A stretch of 64,000 bases of DNA from Triglochin maritima (taxonomy: Eukaryota > Streptophyta > Magnoliopsida > Alismatales > Juncaginaceae): NCBI GenBank assembly GCA_963682175.1, contig OY821784.1:30113621-30177620 (forward strand), written 5' to 3'. Position numbers and translations under genes: made by a program. The notes below the pieces were generated by a model. That model ran no database searches. It worked only from the letters and a program-made list of their open reading frames with translations, and was not told the DNA's origin. This document shows, one piece after another, positions 20,960 through 32,019 of the stretch (positions within the stretch are counted from its first letter, which is position 1; each line of letters opens with the position of its first letter).

Positions 20960-21345
20960 GGGTTCGGTCGACCGAGGTTTCTTCGGAATGGTCAACCGGA
21001 CGGGGAACGGATAACACAATTGGTTGACCAAAATTGTCTGGAGTGCCTAGACAATTGGGATCGGTCAACCGGGCATAAACGATCAGCCGAAGGAAAATAT
21101 CCAACAGCTGTCTTGGGATATTTTTGGTAGTCCGAAAGTGTCACGGTCGTCCGAAGTGATTTGCCAGGAGAACTTTTGGTGGGTCAATGGTCGACCGGAG
21201 CGAGACGTGGATCAACCGAATTTTTTCAGGGAATTTATCTCATTTATATTCAGTCGACCGTCTAGCTCACGGTCCACCAAACGTGCGTTAAAAATGAATG
21301 GTTCGGTCCACCGAGTGGAAATCTCGGTTAACCGAACAACACAAT
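20960..21345. repeat. CGGTCGACCG dyad array, solo copia LTR
   Basis: About 11 degenerate copies, including an exact tcggtcgaccga at 20964 and one-base variants (GGTCAACC, GGTCCACC, GGTTAACC). Drift away from the exact palindrome fits the greater age of this LTR. Confidence 0.75.
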
Positions 21346-21512
21346 TTTTGCGTGAATTATTAAGAGCATAATTAGATCATGGGTTGGATTAATTCCAGAT
21401 TTAATCAAACATTTTTTAGGATGCTTATGTGGCAAATTGAGATTAATATTGGGAGAGACAAAGAAAAGATCATGGCTAGAGAATAGTTCATGATATGTGT
21501 GTTTTGGGAGCC

Positions 21513-21520
21513 TATAAAAG
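21513..21520 (+). promoter_or_regulatory. TATA box of solo copia LTR
   Basis: TATAAAAG, about 450 bp before the LTR end. It corresponds in position to TATAAATA at 53282-53289 in the full element. Confidence 0.55.
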
Positions 21521-21965
21521 GACCCATCATCCTACTTGTTTAATTATATGCAAAAATTCTTTCTTTCCATAATTACATCAATTAACCCATCCGGAAATTC
21601 TCTTAGTATTCTATGTTTTGGAGATAAAAAACTCAGGAGTTTTTAGAGGGTTATTAGCTAGATTCTAAGCTTAATTGGAGATTGATTGACTAGCTTCTCT
21701 CTAATCTTGTTTAGAGTTTGGTGAACACTTGGAGGCAAATTGGCGGACGATTCGATGAGCAACGGAACACCGGATCTTCTGAAAGGTTTTAGAGAACCTT
21801 TGGGTATGATATTCTCTCTTTTATTTATTTTAATATGTGTAGGAATGCATGATATTAGAATAAACATATACATGTATGTAAAATCAATGAAAATATGAAA
21901 TCGATCATGTATGTTTGTATTAATTTTTTTTAAATATACCCATACATAGGGAACGAAATCCTACA

Positions 21966-22096
21966 GTAATCATATATTTTTTAAACTTCAATGTAATGGT
22001 GCACATTTAAGTAATTTATGAGTAATGTTCCATTTTTCTGGTATTATCTCTTGTGATGTTTTGTTTGAATTTTCCGTTATTTTTGGGACGTTATAA
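21966..22096 (+). repeat. Tekay LTR remnant, right end
   Basis: Continues the Tekay-R LTR from the gtaatcatg at about 50659, and ends tttccgttatttttgggacg ttata, the decayed counterpart of the LTR end at 50785-50805. The next 190 bp (22097-22285) hold nothing I recognise. Confidence 0.65.
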
Positions 22097-22285
22097 TTTG
22101 AGCAATCCCAGTGATATCAAAAATAACTTCCAGCTGCATTAGTCTTAAGCCTTAACTTGTACTCACAACATTCTTGGACTTGATGTCCAATGACCTAACA
22201 GGTGATGTCATTATTCAAGAATGTGGACCTGAACATATATCATTGTCATGAGATGCTTTTTTCACTATCGTATCTTATTCCTTCC

Positions 22286-22437
22286 TTAAATTTCAGAAAT
22301 GACCACGGGCATGAAATGGTTGTCCGCGGTACCAACCGTTGGACGTTTACCGTACCATACTTCATAGCTGCTGAAATTTGAGTATATTGTTTTTTTTCTT
22401 TTTTCTGTGGATGCCATCTCTTTGTAAGACCACATGC
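22286..22437 (-). pseudogene. Ty1/copia integrase scrap
   Basis: The minus strand reads YEVWYGKRPTVG, which matches the conserved P-Y-E-x-W-x-x-x-K-P block near the end of the copia integrase core (PYELWSGKTPKL in the pol at 56068). Only about 40 codons survive. It joins A3 gag directly at about 22438. Confidence 0.45.
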
Positions 22438-23870
22438 CTACTGTATTTATTTGTTGGAACGGTCCCTCCTCATGAACCATTTGAACCGGTCTAGGGTTGT
22501 TACTTCCTAGAGGTGGTTGATAGGGCTGATATTGATTATTAGATCTTGGATTCACCTCAGGTTGACTTGGAAATTAACCATTTTCTCTTTCAACTACAAT
22601 TTGTGTTAGTTGGGTGACTTGTGTTTCTAGCCATTGGAAGGATTGAGTGGTTGTTTGCATAAAAGTTTTAACCAAAATTTCCAAGCTAGTCAACCTAACA
22701 TCATAATCTCCATTTTTACTAAACCCAGATGATGTATTATTTTGGTTATACGGGTTTGGTTGTTGTCTAGGAGGTTGACCTTGTTGGTTCCATGAAAGAT
22801 TGGGATGATTTCGCCAACCCGGGTTATAGGTTGATGCGTATGGGTCATTTCTAGAATGGTTAAAGGTGCCATTAATTTTTCTAAGTCCGCACAATCCTCC
22901 ATTATATGACCAGTTTGACCACATCTAGAGCAAGGGATAAAGGATGCTTGATTCACTAGGGGTCGGGTTTTTAGCTCTAGACTTTCCATTCTACGCATAA
23001 GGGTAGTTAGTTTTGCTTCAGCAGCTACATTAACATCTACAACTAAGACACCTGATCTGGGTTGACTTGCTATTCTAGATCCAATACTCGGGTTAAGCGG
23101 TGCTCTAGCATTGTCCCATTGCATACTATTTTCGGCTAAATCCTCCAGAAAAATCCAAGCATCATTTTCATTTTTGGACATGAAGTTCCCTTGGCTTACA
23201 GATTCTATCATAACCCTAGATGTGGGTGTCAATCCCTCATAAATAATTTGGCACAATTGTCATCTTGGAATTCCATGATGAGGGCATTGGGTCAACAGGT
23301 TTTTAAATCTTTCTAAATAGGAATAGAACGACTCGCTCTCAGATTGAACGAATGCAACAATTTCATTCCTAATCCTAATAGTCTTATGGTTGGGGAAATA
23401 TTTCTTTAAGAACACTTGAACAAACTCGGCCCAACTCTTAATAGATCTTTCGGCTAGACTATATAGCCATTTCTTAGCGTCGTCCTTCAGTGCTAGATGC
23501 ACAAATTTAAGACGCACTGCCTCCTCAGGGATATGCTGGTATTGCATAAGGAAGCAGATTTCCTCAAATTCCCTAAGGAAGAGATATGGGTCTTCCTTAG
23601 AGGTGAACTTGGGCAACATACTCATGTATTGTGCCTTCAGTTCGAAGTCGTGACCCGGTATGGTGGGCATAACGATGCACGATGGCTGAGCAGCCATCGT
23701 TGGGTAGCACGGATCCCTCAGAGTTCTAGGTGGTGCAACTGGTGGGTCCACTACATTCTCACCCATTGGATCCGGGTGAGGTGGTGCAACAGGTGGATTG
23801 GGGCTAAGCTCTAGACTGGAATCTAGATGAACTCATCAGAGTCGATTGCTCAAGTCCCGAACCCAAATCT
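22438..23870 (-). pseudogene. Athila-A3 gag, broken
   Basis: Collinear with Athila-A gag from the VRDLSNRL start to the QQIN block before the protease. Lesions: two adjacent TGA codons near 23840, a Trp-to-TGA codon near 23258 after HHGIPR, a frameshift after the zinc knuckle (CSRCGQTGHIMEDC) near 22880, and a stop after VERENG near 22574. At the position of the shared stop in the A array it keeps Trp (NSMQWDNAR), which shows the ancestral state. Confidence 0.85.
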
Positions 23871-25217
23871 GAGTGCACTGGTTTGAATTAATTTTTGAAT
23901 TCAAATTCGAAATTTAAATTCCAAATTCAAATTCAAGAATCAATTGATTTTTATTTTTTTATTTTTTTTAATTTTTTTTTAAAAATAAAAATGGAAACAA
24001 ACAATAGAAGGGGGGAAGATGAGAAAGGAATCCTAATCTAGAGAATTGAGATGAGAAGAGAAAGAAGACTCAGATGAGAAGGGAAACGTAACTGTAAAAG
24101 ATAGATGAGAGGGTTGGTCAGAAGTTTCCTAAACAAGCACGGTTCAACCAATACTAGACCTAATGTAGCTTAGATCTAGACGACTCCTAACTGGTTGAGT
24201 CGAATTGGTTTGCTTGATTCACCTCCCTCATTAATCAAACCAAATTGGCCAGGCAGTGTATAGCTAGTGGGGGCGCTTCCGACAGAGTCGGTGCCAATTA
24301 GACAACCACTTCGCTTGGAAGACTTACGTCAACACAAAAACACTTTCTAGACACCAAATTAAATTCGATCAGCTTCAAGTCATAGCAAGTCAAACCAATC
24401 TTCTCCTTAATTGAGTCTGAATCCTTAGTGCCCAATGTCTAATTGATTTTAATTTAAGGCTTGGGTGACACTTAGGGATTGTTATTTGTGGGCCACGGAA
24501 GGGTGATGAAATCCCCACCGTATCTTTTCCTATGGAGTTTCCCTTAAGATAGTTTAACTTAAATCTAGCAAAGATAGTCAAACATTGGTCTTTTAGTGGG
24601 GGACAATTGCAAGTTGTATGCGAACTAAATTATATGGTTAAATGCAATCGATAAAACCGCGCACGTACCTTGCCTCCAGCACTCTTCAACAATGAATTGA
24701 TTTGCAAAATTTAGCAAGAATAATGCAAAAAAACACTAGATGATGCATGCACTAATGCCTTTCTAATTTTGCCAATTTTTAGGTCAGAGTTGAATTATTG
24801 CCAATTATGGAATTTGAGCCTAACACGTGCGGTTCTACAAAAAGAAATTTTCCGAAACTAGAAATTGCGAGGAAAAAGGCAACAAAGGTTACCTACGCAC
24901 GCTCAGTCGGGTTCGCCGCCCGCTCTCGAAAATTTCCAGCTGCTCTACACGTCCACCCAGAGATGGAGACGACCCCAGAAAATTTTGAAGCCCAGATGCT
25001 TCAGACGTGCGGTGGATCCGCCGAAGATTGCTATTTGGATGCGGCGATTTTGCCGCCCTCCTTGCTCCAATTGTGCCCGGATTTCGCCGCGCACTCTGTT
25101 GTCTCCTAAAACGCAATCCCAAATAGTTAGATCGTGCACACGATAAACATAATAGAATTTAAATCACCAAAAATAAACAAAATCTTCATCGCCTCCTCGG
25201 CAACGGCTCCAAAAACT
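23871..25217 (-). other. Athila-A3 leader and primer site
   Basis: Collinear with 6935-8260. It keeps the three GCGGCG/CGCCGC-type dyads (25010-25095), partly decayed. The primer site at 25194-25211 differs from tRNA-Asp at two bases. No gene is seen. Confidence 0.7.
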
Positions 25218-26418
25218 TGGTGAGATTTTTATTTATACCGCAAGTGCACGGCGTCAATGAAGACGTGGCAAGTACGGGTCGAACACAAGGAGGGAGAGAT
25301 ATTGTTATTTTTGTGATTTTCGATTAAGGGAAGAAAGAGAGAAAAATAAGGTTGGTTTGAGATTTATGGATTTTTAAATTCTAAAGCAAGAACAACAAAA
25401 ACAAATTAAAAATAAAGCAAAGATGGATGAGAGTCCAGCGGGTGGGGGATTAGATATCGGGTTTTGTTTAGAGAATTATGAAATTTATAATAAATCACAT
25501 TAGTTATAAAGCATTACATGATAAATGACTCAACATAAACTCAAGTAATCAAAATATACTAACACAAAATTAAAATAATAACCTAATTTTTCTTCTCATC
25601 ACCCTAAATCCGTCACCCCCACCCTTTGGAGAGAGTTAGAAACTCATGGATTGAGGGAAGGAGAAGGGGTCCTAGAGAAACTACAAAAGAAAATTAAAAA
25701 CACAAAATAAAATAACATGGATTTTATTGCTAAAGAGAAGAACAAAAAGAAGAACTCCTTTACAACATAAGTTCGGGGCTATTTATAGCCGATACAAGGG
25801 ATCCCAATATAAACTAGGCAAGTACACGCGTCAACACGCAACTGGTAAAAATGTGAGCGCACGGATCGACTTTTGTGCGGCGGAATCACCGCAATTTGTA
25901 CATGAGGTGCGGCGGAATCGCCACCTTTTTGGCTCAGAATCGACCCGGATTTTTCCTGTGTGTTTATGGTATGTTTTAACTGTCCTTTGCGCGTCCGGAT
26001 TAATTATTGCATATCTTTGGAGATCCGAGTTAATTTCTTCATATATTTGGAGATCCAAATTGATTTTTCTTTAGAACTTCTCCAAAATAATCTTTTGGAA
26101 CTCGTAATTTGTAGTCGGGTCCTCGACTTTTGCAATTAAGTCCCTGACTACTTTTGTGCTTAACTCCCTGACCTTTTTGTAATTAGGTATTTGAATGCTT
26201 TTATGCTTGGATGAACTTCAATTTGAATACCGATAATCTTGAACTTGGTCTTTATGATAGAAATGAGTCTCTTGCACGCGTTTATGCTCAGGATATGAGT
26301 AATTTGCATTCAGGTCCCTGTATTCTGTAAATAAGACTAAACACATACCTTAGTAGCATTTATTGATATAAAATTAATCTAAATGAAAGACATATGATGC
26401 AATGTATGCAATGCATCA
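25218..26418 (-). repeat. Athila-A3 5' LTR
   Basis: 1201 bp, ending in gatgcaatgtatgcaatgcatca exactly like the A-array LTRs. TATA dyad (gctatttatagcc) at about 25780, dyads at 25877-25925, and a U5 stem-loop with changed but paired stem bases at 25252-25265. Confidence 0.85.
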
Positions 26419-27140
26419 GAGAGTGCACCAACAGAGGTTGGGGTGGAGGAGAATAGGGAGCAAGAAGAGGTGCATAACGGAGAGGAAGAAGATCCTCCAA
26501 CGGAGGTGGCTGGAATGGTAGCGTTGGTAGACACTACATGCCAAACGGTAGGAGGACAAAAGGAAAAAGGGAAAGGTAAAGGCTGCTCTCTTGCTGCACC
26601 AATCAAAGGAGAGGAAGGGGGTGTTCGCTATCTTGCTCGAGGTGCTCAAATAGTTGTGGAGGAGGAAGCCAACCAAGGCACACCAAGTGGCAATGCTGGC
26701 AGCAAGGAAAAGGAAACCACTTACAGCTCGCCATGTGGAAAGGAGGTATGCATGTGTCGAGACAAAGATGTGGTGCCTTATGCGAGTGGGGAGAGGGACC
26801 CTAACCTAATCCAAGCAAAAGAAAATTGGCTCTCTCCAAAATGTGTGGTGCGCGAACCAGGAAGGGCTGGCTGGTGTGGATCCAAAAATTACACGAAGTG
26901 ATGGAAGTTTGCGAGAAGGACGATTCGAAATTCTGGCAGGCCAAGCGGATGTTGTCCACATAGCTGAGCAATCCCGGTCATGTGATAAAGAGGCTAAGGT
27001 AGAACAAGGGGAGGACACTCCACAACCAATGCTGGAGAAAGCATCACAACAAGAAAACTATAAACGTGTATCCTTGAGCCTGGAGCAACAAAGAGCTACT
27101 CCTGGATGTAAGGGGACCCGATCCCCTTATCTGAAGTCGT
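26419..27140 (+). pseudogene. LINE ORF1-type region, 5' truncated
   Basis: A Glu/Lys/Gly-rich open frame (26443-26901) continues after a frameshift with EGRFEILAGQADVV, which resembles the RF(x)(I/V)L block found shortly before the endonuclease in plant L1 elements. The 5' end is missing. Function is inferred mostly from position upstream of the endonuclease. Confidence 0.5.
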
Positions 27141-27141
27141 T

Positions 27142-27479
27142 ATTGTCCTTGTGTGGAACGTGCGCAAAGCAAATCTCCCCGACCGCGCACATATGGTAAG
27201 GGGAAGAATAAAGGAGGCCAAAGCTAATATCATTTGCCTCTTGGAACATAAGGTAAAGATCAAGAAGCTCGAGCGGTTTCGTAAAGAAATTTGGGCACAT
27301 AGTTGGGCAACAAATAGTATGATTGTGGATTCAGGAATGAACAAAAGATCAACCTCCAGGTTACCTTTGAAACTTCCCAACTCTTACATTTGGAAAGGGT
27401 GGAGCGAGGGAGCGTGAAGGTTTGGCAATCACAGTAGTGTATCGTGCCAATGGGCATGTCGAGTGGCGTAGCTTGTGGG
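27142..27479 (+). pseudogene. LINE ORF2 endonuclease, first part
   Basis: Reads VLVWNVRKANLPDRAHMVR, then ANIICLLEHKVK and YIWKGW. This is the start of the APE-type endonuclease of L1 elements (normally WNxRG... and LxExK), which nicks the target for target-primed reverse transcription. A frameshift near 27412 moves it into LAITVVYRANGHVEWRSLW. It is interrupted by B1 and continues at 31847. Confidence 0.75.
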
Positions 27480-27484
27480 CAGAT

Positions 27485-28912
27485 TGATGTGTTCGTTTTA
27501 AATATACTACAAGTGCACGACGTCGGTGAACGCGACAAGTACGGGTTGTGTCCACGAGGAGGTGTGTCAACTCTGGTTTGTTCGAAGGAAAGTGGGAAAA
27601 GAGGGGAAGAAGTTTTGATTACACTAAACAAAACTACGAATGAATAAACAATAAAACTAAACCTCATGGAGTAGAGGTGTGTAGGTATGTGTGTGTGAGT
27701 GGATCTTCTTTTCAATTAGAAACAAGTGTAGTTTGTGTGGCATACAAGTAGAAGCTAGTGTATAATCTAAGTGTGGAATACACAAACACTACATGGCAAA
27801 CAATGAACATGCATATCTCACATAAAGTTGATGTTGATTTTAGATTCTCAAGCATGCAATAAGTACCTAGTGTGGCCATTAGAACATCAATAAATCCTAC
27901 ATACAACCTAAATCATTCATGTAAATATGCACCAAACATGGATCCATACATAACAAGTCATTCCCATCAAATCATAACAAGAAACAAGACAAACTCTAAA
28001 GCTAGCATGAGATAAGTACCTAGTGTGGACATTATGTCATCTAATACAAGTTTAAGCATGCTACAAGTATAGTCTATATTAAGCATATGAAATGACACAA
28101 ATAAAACACCCCATAACTATCACATGGTCTTCATTACGTCCACCCCATATGAGGATGAAACTACTCACTACTCATTAAGAAGATAAAACGAAATTAAACT
28201 AAACATGCATGAATTGAAAGAGACAATATAAAACTAACTAAGGAAATTATTTTATTAACATGACTCACATTACAAGTAGCATTCTTCTTCACTTGAGTTT
28301 TGCTCCAAGGCTTACTTTAAGTAAAGAGAATGCCACCAAGCAATGGGGTAGATTACAAGGGAGGAGGAAAAGTTTTTTTTAAAGGCCTGAAAAAAGGAAA
28401 CTGGGGCTAATTCCCCGATGTGGGACTAATGAAACATTCCCAGAATAGAAATAAACAACATAACCCATATCCGGGTGAAACCGGGTCGGATTCAGAGAAA
28501 AATTGACAGTTAATTGCCGGTCTTGGACCGCCAATTGCCGATCACTTTTTCTCGGATCCGACCAATTTTCGGATATCTTCTTTAGTTCTTCAATTGGTCA
28601 CATGTGGTGCACTCAGATTGGTTATTGGAGTTTAGGCCCGGATCTAATTGCCAAAATACTCCTCATGATGGTGTAGAGTTTCTTGATTTGCTTATTTGTC
28701 CTTTTGGTTTACATCCAGGTCCTTCCCTCTTGCATATTAGTCCATAAGTCTCACAACTCAGTCTTTTTTCTTGCTTTTAGGTCTTTTTTGTGCATCTTCT
28801 CCTCAACCCTGTTTATTTCTGAAACTTAAACATAAAACTCGTTTTGTAGCATTGTTTAGGTTAAAGATAATGGATATAAGACACAAATATATGCATGATA
28901 TGATGTCAATCA
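27485..28912 (-). repeat. Athila-B1 3' LTR
   Basis: Starts TGATGTGTTC and ends GATGTCAATCA. Internally it carries paired Athila-B dyads (ccgccaattgccgatc region, 28515-28575). The TATA position near 28371 is decayed. Confidence 0.88.
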
Positions 28913-30522
28913 AAATATCCCCACACCTAACTTTTGCTAGTCCCGAGCAAAACCAAGAAAGAGATAAATGAAAGAAAGGAAAAAGCATACGTAAAACAGG
29001 GAAATCCTAACTCACTTTCGCAGGAATCACAATTGCACTTAGCATATGCAACAAGCCGCTAAACCTACTTGTTGCCAAGGAGGAGGAGTGTTGTCTCCTG
29101 AGGGTTTTCAGCGGATACACCCACAAAATCCAAACATAGATGCATTATTCAACCTAGCAACACGACTCGATGGACTCCTTTTCGTGAAAGTTAATTAAGG
29201 AATGGTAATTCTATGGGCCGACTCTATCTAAGTAATCAGTCCACAAACCTACCCTAATGAACCATTCGTGAAAGTTAATTAAGGAATTAAGTGAAAGACA
29301 TGGGAGACCTTAACTTCTTAAAGTGATACATCATGTAAAGTCCATTAAGGTTCTTTTCTCTCTCTTTGTTTTTCTCTTCTTTTTTCTTCTTTTTGGAGCA
29401 TTATGAATTAACACTAGTTGGTGTTTGATTCTCCCAGGGTTGGGTTTCATGCATCATTGCCTGTGAGGACATACACTATCACTTACACCTTCCCCCAAAT
29501 CTCCACATAAGGCGATCCCTACCACCCGTGTAACGGGAGTTTGGTCGGTGCATCCCAAGTCAGATGACTCGAAAGCACCATGCATTAAGTCCCCTCGGAC
29601 CTAATTTCCCGAGTGATAGGAGCCGTGTGAGAAAAGAGAACACCACTTATTTATTATCTACATAGGAACCAAAACCCCTACACTTAAAGTTTTACAACAA
29701 GATTTTAAGGGTCCCTGACTACGACACACCTCCTTATACTAACAGACACGAATTATTTGAATCACTAGGTTCAGGGTGGACTTCTTTAATTGTTTGAGTA
29801 CTAAAACTCTATGATCACTCACCTCCCGAGAGAAGACCGGGGTGCATCCTTACAACTCGATAAGACCCAAAGTCAGTATACTAGATATTCTAATGCATCA
29901 TGTTCAAGACAATTTTGGGAGTTTTCTTTTAACTTTGCCTCTCAACGGTTTTGCACATGCTAAACACACGCAAAACCCACAAAACATTTCTTTCGCAAAC
30001 AAATGAAGATTTTGAAAGAAATGTGAAAAATTAAAGCACAAGGCATGCAAAAGAAGACAAGTCACCCAAGGATCATGGCAAGCAGATATATCGATATTAA
30101 ATGTAGCACACTAACAAAAGAGAACAAAACAAAAGGAGAATGACTTGACTATGTACACATGTAAAACACCCTCACATTACTACATGCATTGTCCTCAATG
30201 AATGTGAGCGTGATACTACATGAATTTATGCATGAAAAAGACAAGATCTCACCAACGTGAAGGACAAGGAAATTTTCATGGTCATGTTTATGGACACAAA
30301 CCCGAATTTCCCTCAAAACCTGTGAGATGTTGAAGAAGGGATACAAATACGTGAATGAAATGGGGCCCAAATACACAAGGGTTGGAGCCCACAACAAGAT
30401 GTGCTCACTCATGGAGTCTTTTTCTTTTCTTTCTTTTTTGCTTGTTTTTCTTTTTCTTTTTTGAAATATAACTATGTACAAAAATAAGTTCACATCTTCA
30501 TTTGTCAAAGCAAATGAGAACC
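28913..30522 (-). other. Athila-B1 3' noncoding region
   Basis: Collinear with 33421-34680 of B2. Polypurine tract at 28917-28928, LTR-proximal hairpin at 28932-28952, and the second hairpin cattg-tcct-caatg at 30187-30200. No coding sequence is convincing, although a 125-codon minus frame at 30149-30526 exists. Confidence 0.7.
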
Positions 30523-31020
30523 TCAAAAGTGGGTCAATGCACTAGGAATGGGAACATGACACCACGTGGGGCCAAAATACTCATGCGTGGGCCCCCCTTC
30601 ACGAAGAGCACAAGATGAAAGGAGAGGTTCATGAAATAGAGGCAAAAGCGTCTCATTCAAAGAATCAAACTGAAAGACCTTGAACATCTCAAGAGTTTGG
30701 GACATAATGTGCAACGGAAGAAGAGTTTCTCCTGTTGCCGAATTGAAGTTATAATCGTCAATCCAAACTCTCCAACCGACAGGCTGCTGGGTCGGAACGA
30801 GGTCAAGAACCTCGTTGTGCATGTCCGATTCACCAGGCGAATAGAAGGTGTCTCTTACCCAAGGTATCCTCTAAGGAACTCCCAATACCCTCATTGGCGA
30901 TGTAATTGTTTGATGTCCCATCATTTCCAAGATGATCAGGAACAATAGTGAGAGGCAAACTCTCATCAGTTCGTATGAAATTAAGGGTACTAGGGAGTTC
31001 TTGCTCCACCACAGGTGAGT
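30523..31020 (-). pseudogene. Athila-B1 pol remnant (protease-RT junction)
   Basis: Minus-strand LPSTLNFIRTDESLPLTIV resembles the LKHIFLSPDRSFPVIIS spacer of B2. LVPTQQPVGWRVWIDDYNFN resembles the LVPTRLQTGW plus CIDY block that opens RT. Both are badly decayed and in different frames. They directly abut truncated LTR at 31021, so one deletion removed everything from inside the 5' LTR to pol. Confidence 0.5.
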
Positions 31021-31841
31021 ATAGGTCTATATAAAGCATATGAAATGACACAAATAAAAGAACACATCACTATCACATAGTCTACATTACCTCCACCCTA
31101 TATTGGGATGGAACTAGTCACTACTCATTAAGAAGATAAAACAAAATTAAACTAAACATGCATGAATTGAAAGAGACAATATAAAACTAACTAAGAAAAT
31201 TATTTTATTAACATGACTCACATTACAAGTAGCATTCTTCTTCACTTTAAGTAGAGAGAATGCCACCAAGAAATGTGGTAGATTACAAGGGAGGAGGAAG
31301 AATTCTATTTAAAGGCCTGAAAAAAGGAAACTGGGGCTAATTCCCCGATGTGGGACTAATGAAACATTCCCAGAATAGACATAAACACATAACCCATATC
31401 CGGGTGAAACCGGGTCGGATTCAGAGAAAAAATGACCATTAATTACCGGTCTTGGACCGCCAATTGCCGGTCACTTTTTCTCGGATCCGACCAATTTTCG
31501 GATATCTTCATTAGTTCTTCAATTGGTCACATGTGGTGCACTCGGATCGGTTATTGGAGTTTAGGTCCGGATCTAATTGCCAAAATACTCCTCATGATAG
31601 TGTGGAGTTTCTTGATTTGCTTATTAGTCATTTTGGTTTACATCCAAGTCTCTCTCTCTTGCATATCAGTCCGTAAGTCTCACAACTTAGTCATTTTTCT
31701 TGCTTTTAGGTCCTTTTTGTGCATCTTCTCCTCAACCATGTTTATTCCTGAAACTTAAACATAAAACTCATTTCGTAGCATTGTTTAGGTTAAAGATAAC
31801 AGATATAAGACACAAATAAATGCATGATATGATGTCAATCA
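31021..31841 (-). repeat. Athila-B1 5' LTR, truncated
   Basis: Matches 28068-28912 of the left LTR, with a 25-bp gap between short actt repeats near 31240. The inner third, including the U5 end, is deleted. Dyads at 31450-31505. Confidence 0.85.
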
Positions 31842-31846
31842 CAGAT

Positions 31847-32014
31847 CTTGGAAGTGCAACACCAATTGGGTCCACTCCATGGCTAGTATGTGGAGATTTT
31901 AATTGCATTCGCAGGTGACATGAACAGAGTGGGGGTTTGGGATTTAATTGGACAGCGATGGATGAGTTCAATGCTTGTATTGATGCATTATAATTGGTCG
32001 AAGTGCCATCCACG
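31847..32014 (+). pseudogene. LINE ORF2 endonuclease, middle part
   Basis: The plus strand reads PWLVCGDFNCIRR, then WTAMDEFNACIDA and LVEVPSTRS. GDFN is the diagnostic APE-endonuclease motif of plant L1 elements. Two stops break the frame. This 168-bp island between B1 and B2 shows that both elements landed in the same LINE. Confidence 0.85.
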
Positions 32015-32019
32015 AGAAG

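Larger units (their letters stand above)
19792..21965 (+). repeat. Solo Ty1/copia LTR
   Basis: Starts TGATAAAGGAATGTGTTCTA and ends GAAATCCTACA, the same termini as the LTRs of the copia element at 51784-60849, and is collinear with them throughout. It is 2174 bp, against 1969 bp for the full 5' LTR. No internal region is present, the usual result of recombination between two LTRs. It carries a degenerate GGTCGACC dyad array (20960-21345) and TATAAAAG at 21513-21520. The flanks, gtact and gtaat, may be a decayed target duplication. Confidence 0.85.
22438..26418 (-). mobile_element. Athila-A3, truncated older copy
   Basis: Contains the N-terminal part of gag, the full leader, a primer site with two mismatches (25194-25211) and the 5' LTR (25218-26418). 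The protease end of gag, the 3' region and the 3' LTR are missing; the left break is inside gag. Divergence from the A array is obvious throughout, so it is a much older insertion. Its LTR end abuts LINE sequence at 26419. Confidence 0.85.
27485..31841 (-). mobile_element. Athila-B1, deletion derivative
   Basis: Flanked by cagat at 27480-27484 and 31842-31846, an exact 5-bp target duplication inside LINE coding sequence. Left LTR 27485-28912 (1428 bp), right LTR truncated at its inner side (31021-31841), with 2.1 kb of internal sequence between them. The primer site, leader, gag and most of pol are gone. What remains is a scrap of RT and the conserved 3' noncoding region, so it cannot move by itself. 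Confidence 0.9.

Noticed and set aside
27444..27647. Plus-strand frame joining LINE and Athila-B1 LTR
   Set aside because: It crosses the insertion junction at 27485 and is a chance fusion.
30149..30526. 125-codon minus-strand frame in B1
   Set aside because: Lies in the 3' noncoding region, Lys/Glu/Ser-rich from a polypyrimidine tract, and B2 has no matching frame.
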